DNA from: Bacillota bacterium
GTDB taxonomy: Bacteria > Bacillota > Clostridia > Lachnospirales > Lachnospiraceae
Assembly: GCA_023411225.1 (NCBI GenBank)
Contig: JAEYPA010000149.1
Span: 1 to 34,749 of the forward strand
Length of the DNA stretch: 34,749 nucleotides
Direction of reading: 5' to 3'
This document shows, piece after piece, positions 1 to 7,002 of the stretch (positions are counted from its first letter, which is position 1; every line of letters starts with the position of its first letter). The notes below the pieces were generated by a model. The model worked only from the letters and a program-made list of their open reading frames with translations, was not told the DNA's origin and did no database searches. Position numbers and translations under genes: made by a program.

Positions 1-244
1 ATAGTGACTGGGTAGGCAATTACACCAATGTAACGAAGGACGAAGAAGTTAACATGACTTCTTCCATTAAGACCTTCACCGTAACCTTTAAGTTAGATGG
101 AGAAGTTGAAAAAGAAGAGACTGTAGAGTATGGCAAAGATGCAACAGCTCCAGAGGTTACAAAAGAAGAATCCAGAAATTATAGTGACTGGGTAGGCAAT
201 TACACCAATGTAACGAAGGACGAAGAAGTTAACATGACTTCTTC
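1..244 (+). repeat. Tandem 180-bp coding repeat (two copies in view)
   Basis: Bases 1-64 are identical to bases 181-244, giving a period of 180 bp (60 residues) inside the surface-protein gene. Past base 64 the copies stay similar for about 25 bases (ACCGTAACCTTT in both) and then diverge. Identity at DNA level, including third codon positions, points to recent duplication or gene conversion. The first copy is cut by the window edge, so the copy number is unknown. Confidence 0.9.
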
Positions 245-686
245 AGTAAAGACCTTTACCGTAACCTTTGTAGATGAGAATGGAACAAAAGTTCTTGGTA
301 CCGACATTGTAAACTATGGTGAAGATGCAACTTATACAGGTAATACGCCTGTAAAAGCAGCTACCACTAAGTACACTTATAGTTTCAAAGGCTGGGATAA
401 AGAATTTACCAACATTACAGCAGATTTAACAGTTGTAGCTCAGTACAATGCTACTCCAGTAGTAGTAATTATTGATAATCCTATTCCTGAATCTCCTGCA
501 AAACCGACTGTAAGACCGACTGTAAGACCTTCTAAGGAACCTACCATTGATATTAATGATGATGATACACCAGCTAATCTTCCTGAGACTGGAACTACTC
601 CAGTAGAAGTATATTATACTATTGGTGGTATGATTATGTTGTTAGGTTGTAGCATTATAATTGCTAAAAGAGGTAAAAAAGCTTAA
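1..686 (+). CDS. LPXTG surface protein with InlB-type repeats, C-terminal part
   Basis: Partial gene: the frame is open from base 3 and the start lies upstream of the window, so the ATG at 54 is only an internal methionine. What remains is a chain of short beta-rich modules (FTVTF, then a YGKDAT or YGEDAT turn, then FKGWD and LTVVAQY), the pattern of InlB B-repeat / Listeria-Bacteroides repeats that form stalks on secreted proteins. A Pro/Thr-rich, wall-spanning stretch follows, then the sortase signal NLPETG (LPETG at 579-593), a hydrophobic helix and the basic tail KRGKKA. This is a complete sortase A-type cell-wall sorting signal, so the protein should be covalently attached to peptidoglycan. 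The N-terminal functional domain (adhesin, enzyme or other) cannot be seen. A terminator follows 30 bases downstream. Confidence 0.85.
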   Translation, partial: SDWVGNYTNVTKDEEVNMTSSIKTFTVTFKLDGEVEKEETVEYGKDATAPEVTKEESRNYSDWVGNYTNVTKDEEVNMTSSVKTFTVTFVDENGTKVLGTDIVNYGEDATYTGNTPVKAATTKYTYSFKGWDKEFTNITADLTVVAQYNATPVVVIIDNPIPESPAKPTVRPTVRPSKEPTIDINDDDTPANLPETGTTPVEVYYTIGGMIMLLGCSIIIAKRGKKA

Positions 687-717
687 TGAATAATAATTAG
701 CTAGATAGTAGAAAGTG

Positions 718-761
718 AAGTGCCGCACTAGTCGATAAGTGACCAGTGCGGCACTTTTTTT
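718..761 (+). terminator. Rho-independent terminator after surface protein gene
   Basis: A 16-bp stem (left arm 718-733, right arm 741-756) contains one A/C mismatch and a 7-base loop. The GC-rich core GTGCCGCACT pairs with AGTGCGGCAC, and a T run starts at 755. It separates the surface-protein gene from the anti-sigma/polA group. Confidence 0.9.
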
Positions 762-885
762 AATATATTGGAAAGACCTCTTTGTACACTTGTCACCTTG
801 TGACGTTTGTTTGGGATTGGGAAACAATAAATTATTAGTATAGTGTGGGATTTAGATTAGGTAAGGAACAAAAACTCTTTGTTTA

Positions 886-914
886 TTGAGTTTTGTATAG
901 GAAAAGGGTATAAT
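886..914 (+). promoter_or_regulatory. Sigma-A-type promoter for the anti-sigma-like gene and polA
   Basis: The -35 box TTGAGT (886-891) and -10 box TATAAT (909-914) are 17 bases apart. Transcription would start near 920, so the ATG at 913, which lies inside the -10 box, cannot be the translation start. A short palindrome GTCAC-CTT-GTGAC lies about 80 bases upstream (792-804); its role is unknown. Confidence 0.75.
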
Positions 915-942
915 GAATTCATATGCAAGAGGAGGTCTTTTT

Positions 943-1500
943 ATGGATTGTCATGAAGCACAGGCATTGATAAATAAATATGTTCATAATGAGCTGGATG
1001 TTAATACTTTAGAAGATTTTTTGTTGCATGTGGAACAATGCCCAGATTGTATGGAGGAATTGGAAGTATATTATATCGTGTTTCAAGGATTTCGCCGCTT
1101 GGATGAAGATGATAATATAGCAGTGAATTATCATGAAGAATTTTTGAATACATTGTCATTAAATGAGGATAAAATAAGGCATTTTCATAGTGCTTATATT
1201 TTTAGACGCATATCCTTTCTACTATTACTTATTGTAGTTATGGTAGTTAGTACTTTAAGTATTAATCTGGAAGAAGTTCAGGACAATCTCATTTATCGAA
1301 GCGAGGGAAAAAGTGAATTTGATTTACCAACCTACTTTTTTAAACACCGTAAGACGCGAATAGATGAGTATATGAAACAAAATTATGGGATTGATTCTGA
1401 GACCTTGTCCCATACTAATATTGATATAACTACACTAAAAAAGATATCAGTAAATGATGTTCCTGTGAATATAAAGAATACGGCAGAACAGGTTAAGTAG
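943..1500 (+). CDS. Zinc-finger anti-sigma-like membrane protein
   Basis: 185 residues from the ATG at 943, which has AGAGGAGG six to eight bases upstream; the in-frame ATG at 913 overlaps the -10 box and is rejected. The N-terminus carries a zf-HC2 / ZAS-type zinc site: DCHEAQ near the start and HVEQCPDC (H-x3-C-x2-C) around residue 35. This is the module anti-sigma factors use to bind ECF sigma factors. A single membrane helix (about residues 88-107, FLLLLIVVMVVS) leads into a roughly 75-residue extracytoplasmic tail with no domain I recognise. No sigma factor gene lies beside it, which is unusual for this family. The polA start follows 66 bases after the stop, so the two genes are probably co-transcribed. 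Zinc-finger membrane protein is secure; the anti-sigma role is inferred. Confidence 0.7.
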   Translation: MDCHEAQALINKYVHNELDVNTLEDFLLHVEQCPDCMEELEVYYIVFQGFRRLDEDDNIAVNYHEEFLNTLSLNEDKIRHFHSAYIFRRISFLLLLIVVMVVSTLSINLEEVQDNLIYRSEGKSEFDLPTYFFKHRKTRIDEYMKQNYGIDSETLSHTNIDITTLKKISVNDVPVNIKNTAEQVK

Positions 1501-1565
1501 AAGGGAGCCCTAAGTGAGGTGACTGAGAAAAGTGTATGTTAGATACAAGGAGGAAAACGACAACT

Positions 1566-4208
1566 ATGAGTAAGAAGCTTCTCTTAATTGATGGACATAG
1601 TATTTTAAACAGAGCCTTTTATGGCATCCCAGACTTGTCCAATTCTGAGGGGTTGCATACCAATGCAATCTATGGATTTTTAAGTATTATGTTTAAAATA
1701 ATGGAGGAAGAGAAGGCAGATTATCTGACTGTTGCCTTTGATGTAAATGCACCGACTTTTCGCCATGAGATGTATAAAGAATATAAAGGCACCAGAAAGC
1801 CGATGCCAGATGAATTAAGACAGCAGATTCCTGTAATGAAAGAAGTCTTACAGGCTATGAATATTAGAATTATTGAAAGACCGGGCTTTGAGGCAGATGA
1901 TATTTTAGGTACTCTTGCCAGATTAGGAGAAGCAAAGGGTTATGAAGTGAGCCTTGTTTCTGGAGATCGAGATTTGTTGCAACTAGCATCCGATCGTATT
2001 AAGATAAGGATTCCTAAGACAAAACGAGGTGGAACAGAGATTGAAGATTATAACACTCAGGATGTTATTGACAAATATGGTGTTACACCCGCGCAAATTA
2101 TTGATTTAAAAGGATTGATGGGGGATGCTTCTGATAATATACCAGGAGTACCGGGAATTGGTGAAAAGACGGCTACCAAGATCTTAACAGAATTTAAAAC
2201 GATTGAAAATGCTCACGATCATATTGAGGAGATTCTTCCTAAGAAAGCGAAAGAGAATTTAGAAACTCATTATGATCTGGCTCAATTAAGTAAAATCCTT
2301 GCCACCATTAAGACAGACTGTGAATTAGACTATAACATTGAAGAAGCTACCTTTGATGACATGTATAATGAAGATGCCTTTCGGCTCTTCAAACGACTGG
2401 AATTTAAGAATATGCTGGCAAGATTCTCAACTGCGGCCCAGGTGAGCAATGAGATAGAGGAACATTTTAGATGTATTAATGAGCTTAATGATGCAGAAGC
2501 CTATTTTAAAAAGGCAGAAGAGTCTAAAGGTCCTGTCGGATGTCAAATTATAGAGGACCAAGGATGTATTATCGCTGTAACAGTGGCTCTTGAAGACAAT
2601 AATGTTGCTGTGATTGTGCCAGAGGGATTTATTACTGTAGGCTATCTGTTAGACAAGATTAATCAATTAATTGAACATAACAAATTATTGTCAGTCATTG
2701 GATTAAAGGCACAATTGTCTCATATTAAGGCCAATGAAAACAGTAACTTATTTGACTGTGCCATTGCAGCTTATTTATTGAATCCATTGAAGGATACTTA
2801 CTACTACGATGATGTGGCTAGAGATTATCTTGGTATGACTGTATCGAGTCAGGTTGAGCTATTTGGAAAAAGCAGTATCAGTCAGGTTATGGAGGATTCC
2901 ATAGAAACCTTTATCAAATGGTGCTGTTATCAAAGTTATGTTGCGATGAAAGCCTATTCTGTTCTGACAAATCGGTTAGAACAAGAGAAAATGATGGATC
3001 TGTTTACTACCATTGAGATGCCATTAGTCTATACTCTGTATGATATGGAGACTAGAGGAATCGGTGTAAACAAGGAGGCTCTAAAGGCATATGGAGACCA
3101 GTTAGCAGTCTGTATTGCGGAATTAGAACAGCAGATTTATACGGAAGTGGGGGAACAATTTAATATAAATTCTCCAAAACAATTAGGTGTCATTCTCTTT
3201 GAAAAACTGGCGCTGCCCTATGGAAAGAAGACGAAGACCGGATATTCTACCAATGCAGATATCTTAGATAAGTTAAAGGGAGACTATCCTGTAGTGGCGG
3301 ATGTGTTAGAGTATCGTCAATTGACAAAACTCAAGTCCACATATGCAGATGGATTGGCTGTCTATATTGGCGAGGACGGAAGAATCCACGGCAAATTTAA
3401 TCAGACGATTACTGCTACTGGAAGAATCAGCAGCACAGAACCAAATCTGCAGAATATACCGATCCGAATGGAGCTTGGAAGACAGATCCGTAAGGTATTT
3501 ATTCCGAAAGAGGATTATGTATTTTTAGATGCGGATTATTCCCAGATTGAGCTAAGAGTGCTGGCTCATATGTCCGGAGATGAAAGACTAATAAAGGCTT
3601 ATCAGACGGATGAAGATATTCACCGCATTACAGCCAGTCAGGTATTTAACACTCCCCTAAAGGAAGTTACCAGCCAACAAAGAAGGAATGCCAAGGCTGT
3701 AAACTTTGGTATTATCTATGGGATAGGTGGTTTTAGTTTGGGACAGGATCTAGGTATCACAAAGAAAGAGGCGGATCATTATATTGCTAGTTATTTTGAA
3801 ACCTATCCTGCTGTAAAAGGATTTTTAACTAGAATTGTGGACTTTGCTAAAGAAGAGGGGTACTCTAAAACGCTTTATGGAAGAAAACGTCCGATTCCAG
3901 AATTGGCATCTAGTAATTTTATGCAGAAAAGCTTTGGGGAAAGGGTTGCTATGAATTCTCCAATTCAGGGAACCGCAGCCGATATCATAAAGCTTGCCAT
4001 GGTTCATGTGAATATGGAATTGAAACAAAAGGGCCTTCGCTCAAGACTTCTACTTCAGATTCATGATGAATTATTGGTTGAGGCTCATAAAGAAGAGATA
4101 GAAGAAGTAAAAGGTATCATGCAGACTAAGATGCAACAGGTGGCTGATTTGTTGGTACCATTAGTTGTTGAAGTGAATCAAGGTAATAACTGGTATGAAG
4201 CAAAATAA
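1566..4208 (+). CDS. polA: DNA polymerase I
   Basis: 880 residues from the ATG at 1566, preceded by AAGGAGG (12-base spacing). An in-frame ATG at 1536 would precede that SD and is less likely. Domains in order: a 5'-3' flap exonuclease (about residues 1-290, with DGHSILNRAFYGI, acidic FEADDILG and the H3TH region around 190-215); a 3'-5' exonuclease-like domain (about 295-460); and a family A polymerase. Polymerase motif A is DADYSQIELRVLAHMSGD (near 653), the O-helix is RRNAKAVNFGIIYG (near 705), and motif C is QIHDELLVEA (near 832). The O-helix position that sets dideoxy discrimination is Phe, as in E. coli. The exonuclease domain lacks the DxE metal motif (the aligned stretch reads GCQIIED), so proofreading is probably lost, as in Bacillus stearothermophilus and Thermus Pol I. 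Role: Okazaki-fragment maturation and gap-filling repair. Confidence 0.97.
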   Translation: MSKKLLLIDGHSILNRAFYGIPDLSNSEGLHTNAIYGFLSIMFKIMEEEKADYLTVAFDVNAPTFRHEMYKEYKGTRKPMPDELRQQIPVMKEVLQAMNIRIIERPGFEADDILGTLARLGEAKGYEVSLVSGDRDLLQLASDRIKIRIPKTKRGGTEIEDYNTQDVIDKYGVTPAQIIDLKGLMGDASDNIPGVPGIGEKTATKILTEFKTIENAHDHIEEILPKKAKENLETHYDLAQLSKILATIKTDCELDYNIEEATFDDMYNEDAFRLFKRLEFKNMLARFSTAAQVSNEIEEHFRCINELNDAEAYFKKAEESKGPVGCQIIEDQGCIIAVTVALEDNNVAVIVPEGFITVGYLLDKINQLIEHNKLLSVIGLKAQLSHIKANENSNLFDCAIAAYLLNPLKDTYYYDDVARDYLGMTVSSQVELFGKSSISQVMEDSIETFIKWCCYQSYVAMKAYSVLTNRLEQEKMMDLFTTIEMPLVYTLYDMETRGIGVNKEALKAYGDQLAVCIAELEQQIYTEVGEQFNINSPKQLGVILFEKLALPYGKKTKTGYSTNADILDKLKGDYPVVADVLEYRQLTKLKSTYADGLAVYIGEDGRIHGKFNQTITATGRISSTEPNLQNIPIRMELGRQIRKVFIPKEDYVFLDADYSQIELRVLAHMSGDERLIKAYQTDEDIHRITASQVFNTPLKEVTSQQRRNAKAVNFGIIYGIGGFSLGQDLGITKKEADHYIASYFETYPAVKGFLTRIVDFAKEEGYSKTLYGRKRPIPELASSNFMQKSFGERVAMNSPIQGTAADIIKLAMVHVNMELKQKGLRSRLLLQIHDELLVEAHKEEIEEVKGIMQTKMQQVADLLVPLVVEVNQGNNWYEAK

Positions 4209-4226
4209 TAATGGAATAACCTTAGA

Positions 4227-4255
4227 AAAATCGAGTAGAAACCCTACTCGATTTT
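4227..4255 (+). terminator. Terminator-like hairpin after polA
   Basis: A perfect 12-bp stem, AAAATCGAGTAG (4227-4238) and CTACTCGATTTT (4244-4255), closes a 5-base loop. The U tract is short (four Ts, part of the stem), so termination may be partial and coaE may be reached by read-through. Confidence 0.65.
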
Positions 4256-4315
4256 GTCACTAGGAAAGCCATGATTATTTTAATGTACACTCGGGAAGGA
4301 ACTAGGTGAATAAAG

Positions 4316-4912
4316 ATGAAGGTGATAGGATTAACTGGTGGCATAGGAAGTGGTAAGACAACGGTGGCAAATATACTACGGGATAAGTATCATGCTTATG
4401 TTATTTTCAGTGATGAAGTAGCAAAAGAACTGATGGAGCCTGGACAGATAAGCTATCGTCTTATCGTGGAGACCTTTGGAACAACTGTCCTTGGTGCGGA
4501 TAAGTGTCTTGACAGACAGAAGCTTGCGTTAATGGTATTTGAGAATAGTGAAAAATTGGCACTTCTTAATTCCTTAACACATCCTTATGTAGAACAATTT
4601 ATATTAGAAGAGATAAAAAGGATTCGAGAAACAAAACAGTATCATCTAGTTGTCGTAGAATCAGCCCTTTTGTTTCAGGTGAATTATGATAAATTCTGTG
4701 ATGTAGTATGGGTAGTGGTAGCTGAGGAACAGGCGAGACGTCAACGACTTATTAGTAGTCGAGGTTATTCGAATGAGAAAATAGACGCAATACTAGAAAA
4801 ACAGATGACAGATGAGGAATTTCGTAAATATACAACAAATATTATTGAGAATAGTGGTAACATGAAAAATATCTCTAACCAAATACAAAATATGCTAGAG
4901 TGTTTGGAATAA
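4316..4912 (+). CDS. coaE: Dephospho-CoA kinase
   Basis: 198 residues, the normal family length. The P-loop GLTGGIGSGKTTVA sits at the N-terminus, followed by the DEVAKELMEPGQ stretch typical of CoaE and the lid/CoA region HPYVEQ; VVVESALLFQVNYDKFCDVVWVV matches the family core in sense. The enzyme phosphorylates the 3'-hydroxyl of dephospho-CoA with ATP, the last step of coenzyme A synthesis, in the cytoplasm. In many Firmicutes coaE follows polA (often with mutM between); here polA-coaE are adjacent with a 107-base gap holding a hairpin. The start is supported by AGGTG seven bases upstream. Confidence 0.95.
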   Translation: MKVIGLTGGIGSGKTTVANILRDKYHAYVIFSDEVAKELMEPGQISYRLIVETFGTTVLGADKCLDRQKLALMVFENSEKLALLNSLTHPYVEQFILEEIKRIRETKQYHLVVVESALLFQVNYDKFCDVVWVVVAEEQARRQRLISSRGYSNEKIDAILEKQMTDEEFRKYTTNIIENSGNMKNISNQIQNMLECLE

Positions 4913-4915
4913 TTA

Positions 4916-4945
4916 TGATATAATAACATATTATAGTTATTTTTT
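4916..4945 (+). promoter_or_regulatory. Possible extended -10 promoter, overlapping a weak hairpin
   Basis: TGATATAAT at 4916-4924 fits an extended -10 element, with no good -35, and would start the FtsA-like gene with a leader of about 50 bases. The same stretch also folds into a weak AT hairpin (AATAAC 4922-4927 with GTTATT 4936-4941) followed by a T run to 4945, which could instead terminate coaE. The sequence alone does not decide between them. Confidence 0.35.
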
Positions 4946-4981
4946 GTTGTCGCTTTTTACTATGGAACATGGGGGCTGTAT

Positions 4982-7000
4982 ATGGAAATGACAAAGTATC
5001 CAAAACAGTATGTATTTGGTTTAGATATTGGTACCAGAAGTATCGTGGGTACTGTTGGTTACAAGAATAGTGACAATCGATTTCAAGTCATAGCACAGGT
5101 TTCCAAAGAACATGAGACAAGAGCAATGTTAGATGGACAGATTCATGATATTAGTGCTGTAAGCAAGACCATTTCTGAAGTTAAAAAACAGCTTGAAAAT
5201 CAATTGGGGATTTCTTTAAAAGAGGTTTGTATTGCTGCAGCGGGGCGCGTCCTTAAAACAGTGACTACAAATGTTACATACACCTTTGAGGCAGAAACTA
5301 TTATTTCGAAGGAATATATTCATTCTTTGGAGATGCTTGGTATCGAACAGGCATATGATCTCTTAAAGAAAAGAGAATTAAAGGATGATTTTAAGTATTA
5401 TTGTGTCGGATATACAGTTGTAAAATATACGATTAATGACTATATTATGTTATCCTTAGAAGGTCATAAAGGAAGTAAGATTGGCGCAGAGGTTCTTGCG
5501 ACTTTCCTTCCTGAGGAAGTAATAGATGGCTTATACAGATGTGTGGAAAATGCAGGGTTAACAGTAGCTAATCTCACTTTGGAACCAATAGCCGCCATGG
5601 AGGTAGCTATTCCAGAGCAGATTCGCCTACTTAATCTGGCTTTAGTTGACGTGGGTGCCGGGACCAGTGATATCTCGATTACTAAGGATGGTAGCATAAT
5701 AGCCTTTGGAATGATTCCGTTTGCCGGTGATGAGATTACAGAGTACATAGCAAAGAAATATCTAGTTGAGTTTAACGCTGCAGAGAAAATAAAGCAGGCT
5801 TGTTTAAGGAGAAAATCAGTATCCTATAAAGATATTATGGGAATTTCCCATAAATTACTTGTTAGTGAAGTAATCAGAGAAATGGATGATATCATTCGAT
5901 TGATTACAAAGAAAATCGCTGATAAGATTATTGAGTTAAATGGTGGTAGTTCAGTAAGTGCAGTGTTTGTTGTCGGAGGAGGTGGCAAACTGCCTGCCTT
6001 TATTGACTCTTTAGGAGAATATTTGGGTCTCAGTAAAGATAGAGTTGCCCTAAGAGGGCAGGAAGTACTTCGTATGGTGGATTTTATAGACACCAGCATT
6101 AAAAAGGATTCTATGATTGTAACACCAATAGGAATTTGTCTTAATTACTATGAGAAACGTAATAATTTTGTGTTTGTAACAGTGAATGGAGAAATTGTGA
6201 AGTTATATGACAATGGTCATTTAACTGTGTTAGATGCTACTGCGGCTGTTGGGATCCCTACCTTGGACTTATTTCCAAAGAGAGGGGCCAGCCTTGAATA
6301 TCAGTTAAATGGAGAGCAAAAGGTTGTCAGAGGACTTCCGGGAGAGGCTTCTAATATTTATGTCAACAAGAAAGAAGCCAATTTATCTACTCCTTTAAAT
6401 CCACACGATGTAATCGAGATTACCATTTCCCAGAAGGGAGAAGATGCGTCTCAGATGGTTGGAGATTTAGAGGAAGTAAAACATCCACTTGTTTTTATAG
6501 TGAATGGAATAGAGATATCCTGCCCGCGTAAAGTTGAGGTTAACAAAACTCTAGTGGATCAGAAGTATCAGATTAAACCACAAGATAAGGTAACGGTGCT
6601 TAATTATTACACATTAGAATGGCTAATCGATTATATGGATATCGATTATCAGATAGATATTCAAATCAATGGTGTGGAAGCTCATTGTGAAGATACCTTG
6701 TTTGAACATTATAGGATTACGATTCCTGCTGATAAAAGAGAAACGATAGAATCAGATAAGTATGAAGAAGAGAAGGATGGTTCCATGGATAAAGGAAACT
6801 TCTGGGTAAATATTAATGGAACAAAGGTTGAATTAATCGGGAAAAAGGAGTATGTGCTAGTGGACATTCTGGATGTATATCCATTTGATATATCTTTGGC
6901 AACAGAAAAAAGATTAGTGATTACGGATAATGATGAACCTGCTGATTTTACAACTAAACTTACAAGAGGAGATCAAATACAGTTATTCTGGAGGGAGTAG
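4982..7000 (+). CDS. FtsA/MreB-type ATPase with long C-terminal extension
   Basis: 672 residues; start at ATG 4982 with GGGGG six bases upstream (ATG 4988 is an alternative). The N-terminal ~380 residues carry the actin-like ATPase signatures: phosphate-1 FGLDIGTRSIVGTVGY, phosphate-2 ALVDVGAGTSDISI and adenosine motif VFVVGGGGKLPAF. An SHS2-like insertion (about 70-170, IAAAGRVLKTV) is of FtsA/PilM type. From about residue 395 to the end there is a ~275-residue extension absent from canonical FtsA. It appears to hold repeated modules beginning VTVNGEIVKL, FIVNGIEISC and VNINGTKVEL and ending LNPHDVIEIT, IKPQDKVTVL and LTRGDQIQLF. No terminal amphipathic membrane helix is visible. Annotation pipelines would call this cell division protein FtsA, but no ftsZ is adjacent. 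I regard it as an FtsA-like paralogue of unknown task, probably polymerising or scaffold-forming. It is followed two bases later by a diguanylate cyclase. Confidence 0.8.
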   Translation: MEMTKYPKQYVFGLDIGTRSIVGTVGYKNSDNRFQVIAQVSKEHETRAMLDGQIHDISAVSKTISEVKKQLENQLGISLKEVCIAAAGRVLKTVTTNVTYTFEAETIISKEYIHSLEMLGIEQAYDLLKKRELKDDFKYYCVGYTVVKYTINDYIMLSLEGHKGSKIGAEVLATFLPEEVIDGLYRCVENAGLTVANLTLEPIAAMEVAIPEQIRLLNLALVDVGAGTSDISITKDGSIIAFGMIPFAGDEITEYIAKKYLVEFNAAEKIKQACLRRKSVSYKDIMGISHKLLVSEVIREMDDIIRLITKKIADKIIELNGGSSVSAVFVVGGGGKLPAFIDSLGEYLGLSKDRVALRGQEVLRMVDFIDTSIKKDSMIVTPIGICLNYYEKRNNFVFVTVNGEIVKLYDNGHLTVLDATAAVGIPTLDLFPKRGASLEYQLNGEQKVVRGLPGEASNIYVNKKEANLSTPLNPHDVIEITISQKGEDASQMVGDLEEVKHPLVFIVNGIEISCPRKVEVNKTLVDQKYQIKPQDKVTVLNYYTLEWLIDYMDIDYQIDIQINGVEAHCEDTLFEHYRITIPADKRETIESDKYEEEKDGSMDKGNFWVNINGTKVELIGKKEYVLVDILDVYPFDISLATEKRLVITDNDEPADFTTKLTRGDQIQLFWRE

Positions 7001-7002
7001 TC

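Noticed and set aside
1..244. CRISPR-like or mobile-element direct repeat
   Set aside because: The 180-bp period is in frame (60 codons) and encodes a recognisable surface-protein repeat; no short-repeat/spacer pattern and no transposase.
642..827. 61-codon minus-strand frame over the end of the surface-protein gene
   Set aside because: It runs through the terminator hairpin, has no SD, and its product has no recognisable features.
4982..7000. Naming the gene ftsA
   Set aside because: The ATPase core is FtsA-like, but the length, the repeated C-terminal modules, the missing terminal amphipathic helix and the absence of neighbouring ftsZ make the canonical name unsafe.
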